A stretch of 64,000 nucleotides of DNA from the NCBI RefSeq assembly GCF_026107515.2, contig NZ_JAPCHW010000013.1:30810-94809 (forward strand). Reading direction: 5' to 3'. The DNA comes from Glutamicibacter sp. MNS18 (lineage in GTDB: Bacteria; Actinomycetota; Actinomycetes; Actinomycetales; Micrococcaceae). Each line of letters opens with the position of its first letter. Position 1 is the first letter of the stretch. Position numbers and translations under genes: made by a program. This document shows positions 24,758 to 33,721 of the stretch, in pieces. The notes under the pieces are model-generated. The model had not been told where the DNA came from, ran no database searches, and saw nothing but the letters and a program-made list of their open reading frames with translations.

Positions 24758-26212
24758 CTAGCCGCGCAACCGGCTCTTGAGGTCCTCGCGGTCCTCCCAG
24801 AAGGTCGCGCCGCGGATACCCAGGGCCGTGGGATCGAAGACCGGATCCAGCCCCAACGTGCGTTGCCGATCATAGTCACGGCAGACCTTGATGATCACCG
24901 GAGCCAGGAGCACCAGGGTGACCATGTTCGCCCAAGCCAGCAAACCGAAGCCCAGATCCCCTGCAGCCCACACCGCCTTGGCATTGGCTACCGATCCGAA
25001 GAAGGAGATACCCAATGCGCCCACCTTGAGGACCACTTCAAGCAGACGGCGCATGGATTCGTTCTCGGTGAGAAACAGCAGGTTCGTGCTGGCGACATAG
25101 AAATAGAAGATCTGCGAGGTGAACGCGAACAGGAATACCGCAATGGCCACAAACGCGGGACCGGCCCCCGGGAGAACGGAATCGATGGCCTGCTGGACGA
25201 AATTCGGTCCGGCCACCAGGCCCGGGACATGCTCCACAACAAAGCCGCCCTGACCGTCATCGACATTGTAGGTCCCGGCCAGCAGGATCATCATGCCGGT
25301 AGCGGTGCAGATCAACAACACAGTCACGTAGATGCTGAACGCCTGGACCAGGCCTTGCTTGCCCGGATGGGTGTTCTGGGCAGCGCCCGCAGCGTAGGTC
25401 CCCTCACCGTCCCCCGCGGCCGAGGCAAAGACGGCACGGCGCACACCCCATTGCACCGCGTACCCGATGAGCCCGCCGAACACGGCATGGGTGCCGAACG
25501 CGGAGCTGAAGATCAAGACCGCTACTTCCGGAACCTTGACGATGTTGGCGGCAATGATGATCACCGCGCAGAGCAGGAAACCAAATGACATCACGGGAAC
25601 CACTGCCTGCGAGACCCGGACGATGCGCTTGGTGCCTCCGATGATCACGATACCCAGCAACGTGGTGACCAGGAGCCCTGTCACCCAGGTTTCCATACCA
25701 AACGCGAGCTCCGCGCTGGACGCGATGTTGTTGACCTGGATTCCCGGGAAGATGAAACCGTAGCCGACCATGCTGATCAGTGCGACAACCATGGCGAACC
25801 GCGGCGCCTTCAGCCCATACTTGATGTAGAACGGCATGCCGCCGCGCTGTTCGCCGCGTACCCGCTGTTTGAAAACCTGGGCCAGTACCGCTTCGGCGTA
25901 GGCCACTGTGGAGGCCAGGAGGGCGGTGATCACCATCCACATCATGGCTCCCGGACCGCCCGCGGCTATGGCTGTGGCCACTCCCGCGATGGCACCGACG
26001 CCGACCCGTGCGGAAAGTGTCAGGGCTAGGGCCTGGAACGAGGAGAGCCCTCCTTCGCCCGAGCCGCCCTTGGCGATCTGACGCAGCATGTCCGGGAATC
26101 TGCGGAACTGCACCCCGAGCAGCGCAACGGTGAACACCGCGCCCAGCCCCAGGATGACATAGGCCAACGGCGCCCAGACGGCGCTGCTGACGTTGCTGAG
26201 TATTGCTTCCAT
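24758..26212 (-). CDS. Sodium:alanine symporter (AGCS family)
   Basis: A 484-residue transporter with about ten helices; the ATG at 26212 starts MEAILSNVSSAVW. AGCS hallmarks: GGLSSFQALALTLSARVGVGAIAGVATAIAAGGPGAMMWM, ending in the substrate/Na site, then FYIKYGL and GGTKRIVRVSQAVVP. Family members take up Ala, Gly or Glx with Na. It is the last gene of a five-gene operon with a kinase and aldolase-like genes, and a hairpin (26264-26304) separates it from the aldolase gene. The context suggests that it imports an amino acid or amino-acid conjugate handled by this pathway. Confidence 0.88.
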   Translation of the reverse strand: MEAILSNVSSAVWAPLAYVILGLGAVFTVALLGVQFRRFPDMLRQIAKGGSGEGGLSSFQALALTLSARVGVGAIAGVATAIAAGGPGAMMWMVITALLASTVAYAEAVLAQVFKQRVRGEQRGGMPFYIKYGLKAPRFAMVVALISMVGYGFIFPGIQVNNIASSAELAFGMETWVTGLLVTTLLGIVIIGGTKRIVRVSQAVVPVMSFGFLLCAVIIIAANIVKVPEVAVLIFSSAFGTHAVFGGLIGYAVQWGVRRAVFASAAGDGEGTYAAGAAQNTHPGKQGLVQAFSIYVTVLLICTATGMMILLAGTYNVDDGQGGFVVEHVPGLVAGPNFVQQAIDSVLPGAGPAFVAIAVFLFAFTSQIFYFYVASTNLLFLTENESMRRLLEVVLKVGALGISFFGSVANAKAVWAAGDLGFGLLAWANMVTLVLLAPVIIKVCRDYDRQRTLGLDPVFDPTALGIRGATFWEDREDLKSRLRG

Positions 26213-26263
26213 TATTTCTGTTTCCCCTGGTTCCTCGACGTTCCGCCCGGCAGGGCGGCAGGC

Positions 26264-26304
26264 ATGGGATAGTGCCCCGGCACGCTGCCGGGGCACTATC
26301 CCAT
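26264..26304 (-). terminator. 19-bp perfect hairpin in the operon
   Basis: ATGGGATAGTGCCCCGGCA pairs perfectly with its complement across a 3-base loop (CGC). It lies 9 bases after the aldolase stop and 52 bases before the AGCS start, all on the minus strand. It has no T-run, so it may protect or attenuate the mRNA and set the ratio of the symporter to the upstream enzymes. Confidence 0.7.
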
Positions 26305-26312
26305 CGGTGGTC

Positions 26313-27218
26313 CTAGTGCCGTAACGCCACTTCCGCGCGCAGCATGTCCTCCAGGGCCTTCTTCAGCGGGGTCAGGGTCTCGCTGGGCAGCTCCAGCAGC
26401 GGTTCGCGCGGTTGTCCCACGTCGAATCCCTGCAGCCGCATGCCGGCCTTGACCGCCTGCGCGAACGGCAGGGCCAGCAGCGCGTCCACCACCGGGAAGA
26501 CCTGGCTCCACAGCTGGCGAGCCCGGTCGATCCGGCCGTCCCGGATGGCCTCGGCCACGGCGGCGAATTGGGTGGGAACCACATTCGCGGCACCGGCCAT
26601 GACCCCGGCCGCGCCTTCCACCAGGGCGCTGATCACGAAGCTGTCCCAGCCGACGATCAGGCCGATGTCCTGCTTGTAGTGCTGGATCAGACGCAGACCC
26701 TGTTCCCAGTCCTTGCTGGAGTCCTTCACGTACTTGATGTTCGGGAACTTGCGTCCGAACCACGCCAGGGTATCGGCATCCAGGTTGACCCCGGTGACCG
26801 AGGGGTTGTTGTAGAGCATGATCGGCAGCTCGACCGAGGAGGCCACGTCCTTGATGTACTTCGCCGTTTCCGCGTGCGTCAGCTGCTCGTAGTACGGAGT
26901 GATGAGCATGAGCACATCCGCCCCGGCGCGCTGCGCCTCGTGCGAGAGCTTGATCGACTCCTTGGAGGTCAACGCACCGACATTGGCCACTACCGGCACC
27001 TTGCCGGAGGTGTGGTCGGCCACCACCTGGAACAGGTGGACGCGCTCACCGAAGCTGAGGGCGGACACCTCGCCGGTGCCGCCGCCGACCACGACGGCGT
27101 CCAGTCCGGCATCCACCGAGCGGTCAACGACCTTGGTCAACAGGTTGTCATCGATTTCCCCGTTCTGATCGAACGGGGTGGCCAGGGCGGTCAGGATGCC
27201 GCTGAGTTCTTTGGACAT
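26313..27218 (-). CDS. Dihydrodipicolinate synthase-family aldolase/lyase
   Basis: A 301-residue TIM barrel of the DapA/NanA class-I aldolase family. The substrate loop GGGTGE (45-50), Tyr136 in IMLYNNPSVTG and Schiff-base Lys165 in IKYVKDSS are all in place. Biosynthetic DapA normally has GTTGE and sits elsewhere; this one lies in a catabolic operon with an FGGY kinase, a flavin oxidase and a symporter. Pyruvate-forming cleavage, or dehydration, of a sugar acid or amino acid derivative is therefore more likely than lysine biosynthesis. This is family knowledge plus context, not proof. Confidence 0.85.
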   Translation of the reverse strand: MSKELSGILTALATPFDQNGEIDDNLLTKVVDRSVDAGLDAVVVGGGTGEVSALSFGERVHLFQVVADHTSGKVPVVANVGALTSKESIKLSHEAQRAGADVLMLITPYYEQLTHAETAKYIKDVASSVELPIMLYNNPSVTGVNLDADTLAWFGRKFPNIKYVKDSSKDWEQGLRLIQHYKQDIGLIVGWDSFVISALVEGAAGVMAGAANVVPTQFAAVAEAIRDGRIDRARQLWSQVFPVVDALLALPFAQAVKAGMRLQGFDVGQPREPLLELPSETLTPLKKALEDMLRAEVALRH

Positions 27219-27270
27219 GGGAGCAACTCCCCTTTCTGGGATGAAGTGTGTCGAAGGGTGGTGCGGGATG

Positions 27271-28674
27271 CTAGATCAGTACGGAGTGCCCCACATCCCG
27301 CCCGGAGGACGGGGCCGGCGAGGTCTGGCGGTCGGTGGCCAGCACGCTGGCCGCTTCGGAGGCCGCGGTGATCCCGGAGCTGATCGCGGTCTCGGTATAC
27401 AGGGTGCCCAGGTAGTCACCGGCCAGGAAGACGCGTCCTTCGGGGCGTGTGAGGATCGGCTGGAGCCTGGCGCGTCCGGGGAAGGCGTAGGGCGAGCCGA
27501 ACTCGAACTTCTCGATCCGGGCATCCTCCACGATGTCCTCGAAGCCCGGGAAGATGTCGTTCAGGTCCCGGATATAGGTCTGGGCGATGGTTTCCTTGTC
27601 CACGTCCCACAACTTGCGTCCCATGCTGGCCGGGGAGAAGGTCATCATGCTGCCGCCGGACTGGCGGGTGGATTCCCGTCCACGGGTCAGGTTCCCCTGG
27701 TTCAGCGCCACGGTGAAGGACTTGTTCGCCGTAGCGATCCCGTAGGTCCCGTCGTAGGGCATGGGCTTGGTCTCGTTGGTCAGAAAGGCGCCAGCCACAT
27801 GCGGACCGTACTTGATCTTGCCCAGCGCCTCGTGCAGCTCGCTGGAAAGGTTCACCGCGACCTTGTGGGTAATCGAGGCCGGCGTGGCCATGACGGCGGT
27901 GCGGGCCTTGGTCTCCCGCGTCTGCCCGTCACGGGTGTAGCGCACCACGACATGGTCCGGGTGCTGGATAACCTCCTCCACGACCGCGCCGAGCTGAATC
28001 CGGTCGCGGATGGTCTGGGCGATGTGTTCGGTGAGGGTGGCGGCACCGCCGACGATGCTGCGTCCCAGGCCCTGGCCGATGTTCCAGATCAGGCTGAAAT
28101 AACCGATACCGGCGCCGGCGGCGATCTCGTGCGGGTCGGCCGCGGAGCGCATCACCACGGGGATGAAGAACTTCTTCGCGTCCTCGGACAGGTCACCGAT
28201 GTAGTCGGCGAAGGTACGGTCGTTTTCGAACTCGTAGATGCGCTGCTGGCGGGCCTCGGGGGTCTCGCCCGGGCGCGCGGCCACGGCGCGGGTGTACCGC
28301 AGCACGTCCAGGGCCAGCTTGCTGCCCGGCATCATGATCGACATGCGCCCGGCGGTGCTCATCGGGAAACGGAAGGGGTAGGTCATGACCGGGCCGGTGG
28401 TCAGGAACTTGCCGTTCATGGCCATGCCCTGCAGGGAGCCGGGGATCCGGGCGGAATGGATGCCGGTTTCGGCCAGCAGCTCCATGCTCGAGCTGTTGCC
28501 TCCCGCGAACATGTGTCCGCCCCAGTTCATGACATAGGGGCCGCGCTTCTCGGACATGATGCGTCCGCCGATGCGGTCCGGGTCCGATTCCAGGACCTCG
28601 ATGTCCCACTGGCGCAATTTCCAAGCTGCTGACAACCCGGCAAGGCCACCACCGATAATAACTGCGTCTTTCAT
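27271..28674 (-). CDS. FAD-dependent amine oxidase / protoporphyrinogen oxidase-like protein
   Basis: A 467-residue flavoprotein. The N-terminal FAD motif is AVIIGGGLAGLSAAWKLR, followed by IEVLESDPDRIGGRIMS, the RxGGR block, and WGGHMFAGGN. The C-terminal FAD loop is GRVFLAGDYLGTLYTETAISSG. This is the flavin amine oxidase / phytoene desaturase superfamily. It starts 67 bases behind the FGGY kinase stop and precedes the aldolase by 52 bases. In the operon it probably oxidises an amine or a polyol derivative. The exact substrate is not evident from motifs. Confidence 0.82.
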   Translation of the reverse strand: MKDAVIIGGGLAGLSAAWKLRQWDIEVLESDPDRIGGRIMSEKRGPYVMNWGGHMFAGGNSSSMELLAETGIHSARIPGSLQGMAMNGKFLTTGPVMTYPFRFPMSTAGRMSIMMPGSKLALDVLRYTRAVAARPGETPEARQQRIYEFENDRTFADYIGDLSEDAKKFFIPVVMRSAADPHEIAAGAGIGYFSLIWNIGQGLGRSIVGGAATLTEHIAQTIRDRIQLGAVVEEVIQHPDHVVVRYTRDGQTRETKARTAVMATPASITHKVAVNLSSELHEALGKIKYGPHVAGAFLTNETKPMPYDGTYGIATANKSFTVALNQGNLTRGRESTRQSGGSMMTFSPASMGRKLWDVDKETIAQTYIRDLNDIFPGFEDIVEDARIEKFEFGSPYAFPGRARLQPILTRPEGRVFLAGDYLGTLYTETAISSGITAASEAASVLATDRQTSPAPSSGRDVGHSVLI

Positions 28675-28741
28675 GGTACTGCTCCTTTGGAGTGTGGTTG
28701 GTGCCGGCCGGCTTGCACCGGCCGGGCCGGGCCGATTGGGG

Positions 28742-30289
28742 TTAGACCAGAGCCTGTTCGGCTTCGGCATGGGTTTCGCGCAGCAGGGGGTCCAGCGACT
28801 CCTGCAGGCGGTTGAAGCGGTGGTACAGGCGGTTGTAGGTTTCCGCCAGGTCCGCGTTGGGCTCGTAGCTGTGCTCGAACTCGACACCGTGGTTGGAGAT
28901 CGCCGCGGCGGAGTCCCACAATCCCAGTTCGACACCGGCGATGATCGCCGCACCGCGGCAGGCCGCGGCACCGCCACCCGAGAGGGTGTGCACCGGTAGC
29001 TGCGTGGTATCGGACTTGATCTGGCACCAGGCCGCGCTCTTCGACCCCCCGCTCAGCGAGATGATCTGCTTGATCTCCACCCCGAGCTCGAGCGTGGATT
29101 CGATCATGCGGCGCAATACGATGGAAACTCCCTCCATGATCCCCCGCGACAGATGCTGCTTCTTGTGCGAGAGGGTCAGCCCGAAGAACACGCCGCGGGC
29201 ATAGGTGTCCAGGTCCGGTGGTCCGGAACCCTGCAGGTGCGGGATCACGATCAGCCCGTCGCTGCCGGGCGGAACCTGGCGCACCTCCTCGTCGATCAGG
29301 TAGTAGGCGTTGATCCCGCACAGTTGCTCGATCTCGCGTTCGATGGCGCAGAACTCGTCACGGAACCAGCGCATGACCATGCCACCGGTGGAGAAGGTGT
29401 GCAGCATGTACTGCCCCGGAATGGCCGAGGCGAAGCACGGCACCCGTCCGGCCTCGTCCAGTTTCAGCTCGTCGACGACGGTGACCGTGGTCAGTGCCGA
29501 ACCGGTGCTCTCCGAGAAGATGCCGGGTACCGCGTTGCCCATGCCCAATGCCCCGCAGGCCTGGTCCAGGGCACCGGCGGATACCGGTAGTCCCTGGGGT
29601 AGGCCGAAACGCGCGGCAGCCATCTGATCGATGGAGCCCACCAGCTCGCCCTGCTTGGCGATCCGGGGCAGGCGCTGCTGGTCGATCCCCAGGTAATCGA
29701 GCATCTCACCCCAATACTCGCGGGTGTTCAGATTCCACAGGATGGTGGAGCACAGCAGCGAGTCCTCGCTGACCAACTCGCCGGTCAGCTGCTCGATGAT
29801 GTAGTCCTTGAGCAGGACGAACTTGGCGGTCCGCGCGAAGATCTCCGGCTCGTTGCGCCGCAGCCACAGGATCTTGGCCGCCGGCCAGATCGGATCCATG
29901 GCCACCTGGCCGGTGGTCCTGTGGATCAGCTGGCGCCCGAAGTGGGCTTCGATTTCCTCGGACTCCGCCACGGCACGGTTGTCCAACCAGACAATGGCCG
30001 GGCGCAGCGGCTTGCCTTCGGCATCCAGGCACAACATGGTTTCGCCCTGGGTCGAGAGCCCCAGCACCGCCAGGCCCTGGAGGGAAACACCGGGATGCTG
30101 CAGGACCCCTGCCACCGCATCGCGAAACGTCGAGATGTAGGTTTGCGCTTCCAGCTCGACATATCCGGGCCGGGGGGTCTGCAACGTGTATTCCACGGTA
30201 TGCTCGCAGACCTGGTCGCTGCGGGCGTCGAAGACCGCCGCCTTGATCGCGGTGGTGCCGATGTCGACACCAAGTACCTGGGCTGTCAT
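28742..30289 (-). CDS. FGGY-family carbohydrate kinase
   Basis: A 515-residue ATP-dependent kinase of the xylulokinase/gluconokinase superfamily. Seen: the N-terminal phosphate loop VLGVDIGTTAIKAAVFD, the substrate segment PAIVWLDNRA, SAGALDQACGALGMG, and the C-terminal ADENOSINE motif ISLSGGSKSAAWCQIKSD. Two helices of the second domain contain the GSGPPDLDTYARGVFFGLTLSH segment found in FGGY sugar kinases. Its start overlaps the preceding TIM-barrel gene stop by 4 bases (ATGA), so these two products are coupled. The sugar or polyol is not assignable. Confidence 0.88.
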   Translation of the reverse strand: MTAQVLGVDIGTTAIKAAVFDARSDQVCEHTVEYTLQTPRPGYVELEAQTYISTFRDAVAGVLQHPGVSLQGLAVLGLSTQGETMLCLDAEGKPLRPAIVWLDNRAVAESEEIEAHFGRQLIHRTTGQVAMDPIWPAAKILWLRRNEPEIFARTAKFVLLKDYIIEQLTGELVSEDSLLCSTILWNLNTREYWGEMLDYLGIDQQRLPRIAKQGELVGSIDQMAAARFGLPQGLPVSAGALDQACGALGMGNAVPGIFSESTGSALTTVTVVDELKLDEAGRVPCFASAIPGQYMLHTFSTGGMVMRWFRDEFCAIEREIEQLCGINAYYLIDEEVRQVPPGSDGLIVIPHLQGSGPPDLDTYARGVFFGLTLSHKKQHLSRGIMEGVSIVLRRMIESTLELGVEIKQIISLSGGSKSAAWCQIKSDTTQLPVHTLSGGGAAACRGAAIIAGVELGLWDSAAAISNHGVEFEHSYEPNADLAETYNRLYHRFNRLQESLDPLLRETHAEAEQALV

Positions 30290-30978
30290 CGGGCCACGAC
30301 CTCGAAGCTGTCCTTCAGTTCCACGACGCGCTCGAGGTTTTCGTGGAAGGACCCGCCCTCCACGAACTTGCCGTCGAACAACGCCCCGCCCATGGTGTAA
30401 CCGAACGGGCCGACCTCGGCCATGATCTGCATGCGCTCACAGGAGTTGATGCTGCCGGCAATGATGAGGTTCTCGGCGCCCACCCCCTCGATGGCGGCCT
30501 TGGCCAGCTCCACCGGATCCCCGTCCTTGTAGCGGTAGGCCACCAGGTCCACGCCGTCCACGCCCAACTCGATCAGGCGGCGGGCATTGTCGATGACGGA
30601 CTGGTGGCTGCCACGCAGCTCGATGACGCTGCCGCCCACGTTGCCGCAGAACGGGTAGTACTTCATGCCCGCACCCTTTGCCTGCTCCAGGGCCTTGTCT
30701 GAGAAGATGCCACCGGTGAAGTACTCGACACCGCAGTCCACGGCCAGCTCGATGGACTTCAGCAGGCCGGCCTCGTCGAAATTGACTACTTCGAGTACCG
30801 GCGACTTGCCCGCTTCGCGCATGTCGGTCACCAGGTTGCCCAGTTCCGGGAAGCTCAAGCCGTTGTCCTTGAAGCCCCAGTACTTGATCGGCAGGTCGGC
30901 CGATTCCCGGAACAGTTCACGGGCGTTGGCAACCGTCACGTCGTGGTGGGTCAGCATGACGATGATTTCAGGGTTCAT
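30286..30978 (-). CDS. Beta/alpha-barrel protein, first gene of GntR-controlled operon
   Basis: A 230-residue single-domain barrel starting MNPEIIVMLTHHDVTV. Strand-end motifs IKYWGFKDNG, PVLEVVNFDE, VEYFTGGIFS, YYPFCGNVGG and DGVDLVAYRYK follow the alternating order of a TIM barrel, and the last strands LIIAGSINS and PFGYTMGGALF resemble the phosphate-binding sites of HisA-like and KDPG-like enzymes. It is followed immediately (ATGA overlap) by the FGGY kinase. A phosphorylated sugar produced by that kinase could be its substrate, as an epimerase or aldolase. I do not recognise a characterised family. Confidence 0.65.
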   Translation of the reverse strand: MNPEIIVMLTHHDVTVANARELFRESADLPIKYWGFKDNGLSFPELGNLVTDMREAGKSPVLEVVNFDEAGLLKSIELAVDCGVEYFTGGIFSDKALEQAKGAGMKYYPFCGNVGGSVIELRGSHQSVIDNARRLIELGVDGVDLVAYRYKDGDPVELAKAAIEGVGAENLIIAGSINSCERMQIMAEVGPFGYTMGGALFDGKFVEGGSFHENLERVVELKDSFEVVAR

Positions 30979-31127
30979 TGTGTACTCCTAAGGTTGTGGG
31001 ACTGGAGCAGAGTGCCAGTGCCTTGGTGCGGTTAGCGGATAGATCGTAGGTGTGGAACAAACCATTTCCGCCGGTCGGAGCACCTTGCAAAACAGATAAA
31101 CGAGCAAAGTTGTTTTAAGGATTCTCC

Positions 31128-31142
31128 AGTTGTCCTACATCT
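31128..31142. promoter_or_regulatory. GntR operator site 1 (operon promoter)
   Basis: AGTTGTCCTACATCT, imperfect dyad AGwTGT-3-ACAwCT, 150 bases before the barrel gene start. The identical 15-mer occurs at 35082-35096. TTGTnnnACAA-like dyads are typical of GntR-family targets. Confidence 0.65.
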
Positions 31143-31390
31143 AAGGAATACCGTAATGGGGACCACAGGCGACTGTCAAGGGGTGTACGGCACGACGGTT
31201 AGCGGTGACGGACTCCGACGGAACTCATCTTCTTCAGCCCCGGAATAACTTGTTATTCCGGGGCCAACGACCGAAACAGTGCCCCTTGCGTCCGTCGCGC
31301 CCCATCCTGCCCTCGAAATATGGCTCCCGTCGGAGGGGTGCAGGACAAACACGGCGAGCAGCCACACTTCTTGTCTGGGTTTTCATCGAT

Positions 31391-31405
31391 AGATGTTTGA
31401 CATTT
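31391..31405. promoter_or_regulatory. GntR operator site 2 (own promoter)
   Basis: AGATGTTTGACATTT fits AGnTGTnnnACAnnT and lies 50 bases before the GntR gene start, so the regulator probably controls itself. Confidence 0.55.
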
Positions 31406-31454
31406 ACGCACGATGTCCCACAACGCGGTTTTTGCCGCAATGTAGTATGTCTGT

Positions 31455-32255
31455 ATGACGGACAACACGGACTCACCGAAACCTCGAAGCGCCACGAAAT
31501 TTGCCGAGAAACCCGACGGTGTCAGTGCCTCCGAGCATGCGATTTCCGAGATCAGGAACCGCTTGGCCGGTGGCGTGCTGCGCGCCGGGGACAAGTTGCA
31601 GTCGGAACCGCAATTGGCGCTTGAGCTGGGTGTCAGCCGAGTCAGCATCCGCACGGCCCTGGCGCAGCTGGAATCCGAGGGGTTGATCAACCGGCGCAAG
31701 GGCGCCGGCACATACGTCAACTCGCTCAGGCCACTGGTCCACAGTTTCCATCACAATGTCAGCGCCGACCAGCTGATCAGCCAGATCGGCTACACACCAG
31801 GGATCTACGAGCTGTCGTGGAAGCATTCCACCGCCGATGAGGAGATCGCCGAGAAGCTCAAGCTCGAGGTCGGCGACCCGATCATCGACATTTACCGCGT
31901 ACGGACCTCCGATGGCCGGCCGGTGACTATTGAGCACGACTACTTCTCCACCGAGATCCTGCCGCAGAAGGACTTCCGGGTCGGTGCTTCGCTGTTCGCG
32001 TTCCTCTCCGAGGAGTGCGGGATCGACATCGCTTTCGGCGTGGCCGAGCTGGAACCCGGCCTGGTCGGCGAGGAGTATGCCAAGGTCCTGGAAACCTCGG
32101 CCGATAGCCTGTGCCTGATTGTCAGCCAGGTCGACTTCGATGTCTCCGAGCGTCCGATCAGCTACTCGATCGAATACCACCTGGCCGATGCATTCAACTT
32201 CCGGCTGGTGCGCCAGGGACCGGGGAACGTGTCGACAGGCAATACCGCCAAGTAG
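31455..32255 (+). CDS. GntR-family regulator with UTRA domain
   Basis: A 266-residue repressor-type protein. The winged helix (about 25-95) contains AISEIRNRLAGGVLRAGDKLQSEPQLALELGVSRVSIRTALAQLESEGLI and the wing RRKGAGTYV. The UTRA effector domain (about 105-255) has IIDIYRVRTSDGRPVTIEHDYF and the final RPISYSIEYHLADAFNFRLVR, matching HutC-type ligand-binding domains, which usually sense a pathway intermediate such as a sugar phosphate. It is divergent from the five-gene catabolic operon. Five dyads of the form AGnTGTnnnACAnnT occur before this gene, the operon, the cupin and the MFS gene. Confidence 0.92.
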   Translation: MTDNTDSPKPRSATKFAEKPDGVSASEHAISEIRNRLAGGVLRAGDKLQSEPQLALELGVSRVSIRTALAQLESEGLINRRKGAGTYVNSLRPLVHSFHHNVSADQLISQIGYTPGIYELSWKHSTADEEIAEKLKLEVGDPIIDIYRVRTSDGRPVTIEHDYFSTEILPQKDFRVGASLFAFLSEECGIDIAFGVAELEPGLVGEEYAKVLETSADSLCLIVSQVDFDVSERPISYSIEYHLADAFNFRLVRQGPGNVSTGNTAK

Positions 32256-32258
32256 CCG

Positions 32259-32306
32259 CCAAGGGCCCCAGGGTGCAGGCCGGTGCCTGCATCCTGGGGC
32301 CCTTGG
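32259..32306. terminator. Strong bidirectional hairpin terminator
   Basis: A stem of about 22 bp (CCAAGGGCCCCAGGGTGCAGGC and its complement, one G-T pair) with a 4-base loop lies between the stops of the convergent GntR and GNAT-AAA genes. It is the longest stem in this part of the window. Confidence 0.8.
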
Positions 32307-32327
32307 CCGTACCCGGGTCCGCGGGTT

Positions 32328-33626
32328 CTAGACGCGGCCCAACGAACTGATGTCCTCGAGGAACTGCCGGTGGGCTTCCTCGCTGACCGTCATCCGGGTT
32401 TCGGCGATGGCCTCCAGGTAGTCCGCGGTGACCGGCCCCTTCCGCACGCCGCTGTCCGCTGGCGCTCCGGCTCCGGCGTACACGGCTTGTTCCAGGGCCC
32501 GCTGCGATGCGCTGCGGGCCGCGAATTCGATGTCCGCGGGCGAAAACCCCTTGGTGCGCTCCACCAGCAGCCCGACCTCCACGTCCGCGACCACGGCCGA
32601 CGGGATGAATCGCTGCCACATGGCTTCCCGGGCCTCGTCATCCGGCAGGCCGATGGGGATGACGTAGTCGAAACGCCCGTGGCGCAAGAAGGCGCTGTCC
32701 AGCGACCTGATGAAGTTGGTAGCACAGACCAGGAGCCGTCCGGGCTGTTCGCGGAACGCCGGGATGATCTTTAACAGTTCGTTGGTGACTCCCTGCAACG
32801 GGGAGGGCGGTTCACCCGAGCGCTGGGAGGCGATCTCCTCGACCTCGTCGATGAAGACCACCGCGTGTTCGAGTTCAGAGATCTCCAGGAAGGTCTGGCG
32901 AAGTGCCCCCGCGAGCCCTTGCGGATCCGAGGCCAGACGCGAGGGGAACACCTCAACGAAGGGCCATTCCAGCCGCGAGGCGATTGCCTTGGCGAAGGTG
33001 GTCTTGCCTGTTCCGGGAGGGCCGAAGAGCACTACTGAACGTGGTGGGACGACACCAAATTTGTCCGCCATCTCCGCTTTAGCCAGGGGCAGGACCAGTC
33101 GCCGTTCGAGCAGGTCCTTCTCCCGGCGCATGCCCGCCACGTTTTCCCACAGGTCACGGGCGAGGATCCGTCCACCCAGCATGCCCAGTGGCTCGATTTC
33201 CTGGCGTTGCACCGGAATCTGCCGGTGGAAGTAGCGCATATTCCGCTTCAGCGTGAAACCCCTGCTCGTGTACGCGTCAATGCAGGAGTCGGCGGCGGGC
33301 ATGAGCGCCGAAAGCTGGTTCAATCCGTGTGGCACCATCCGGTTCTCCAGGGCGGACAGCAGCGAGGTGCCGATGCCCCGCCCGCGATGCTCCGGAAGGG
33401 TGGCCAGGAAGACGATCCACCCCTGGTCATGGGATGCCCTGCCTATCGCTGCTCCCACGATCTGCTCGCCGTGCACCGCCACCATCGCATGGTCTTTTTC
33501 GCAGGAGGCCAGGACCTCGGATAGCGCGTAGACCGGTTCCACGCCGGTGTTCTTGATGGCATCCCACAGGTGCAGTATCCCGTCCAGGTCCGCGGAGTGG
33601 AATTCCCTGATTCTCCAGGCTGTCAT
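32328..33626 (-). CDS. GNAT acetyltransferase fused to an AAA+ ATPase
   Basis: A 432-residue two-domain protein. The ATG at 33626 follows GGGGAAGGA with 8-base spacing. Residues 1-130 form a GNAT fold: ...EQIVGAAIGRA, LATLPEHRGRGIGTSLLSALE (motif A with the R/Q-x-x-G-x-G acetyl-CoA loop) and DAYTSRGFTLKRNM (motif B). Residues 165-432 form an AAA+ module: Walker A FGPPGTGKTT (201-210), Walker B VVFIDEVEE (256-264), sensor 1 LLVCATN (298-304), arginine-finger RHGRFD and the GFSPADIEFAARSA sensor-2 helix. The ATPase part resembles ATPases of the CDC48/FtsH type. It may use ATP to unfold or remodel a target that the GNAT part acetylates. The upstream gene is a dead alcohol dehydrogenase. Confidence 0.85.
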   Translation of the reverse strand: MTAWRIREFHSADLDGILHLWDAIKNTGVEPVYALSEVLASCEKDHAMVAVHGEQIVGAAIGRASHDQGWIVFLATLPEHRGRGIGTSLLSALENRMVPHGLNQLSALMPAADSCIDAYTSRGFTLKRNMRYFHRQIPVQRQEIEPLGMLGGRILARDLWENVAGMRREKDLLERRLVLPLAKAEMADKFGVVPPRSVVLFGPPGTGKTTFAKAIASRLEWPFVEVFPSRLASDPQGLAGALRQTFLEISELEHAVVFIDEVEEIASQRSGEPPSPLQGVTNELLKIIPAFREQPGRLLVCATNFIRSLDSAFLRHGRFDYVIPIGLPDDEAREAMWQRFIPSAVVADVEVGLLVERTKGFSPADIEFAARSASQRALEQAVYAGAGAPADSGVRKGPVTADYLEAIAETRMTVSEEAHRQFLEDISSLGRV

Positions 33627-33721
33627 GTCATTCGTCCTTCCCCTGGCCGCGACGGGCCGTACGATTCCGGGCATGGGCAGCCCCGTCCGGTTGATGCCGG
33701 TGCAGAGCCGTCCCATGCGCA

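Noticed and set aside
26313-27218. Biosynthetic dapA
   Set aside because: The loop reads GGGTGE instead of GTTGE and the gene lies in a GntR-controlled catabolic operon, so only the family name is given.
27178-28632. A 484-codon plus frame opposite the amine oxidase
   Set aside because: Shadow of the minus-strand flavoprotein gene, without motifs.
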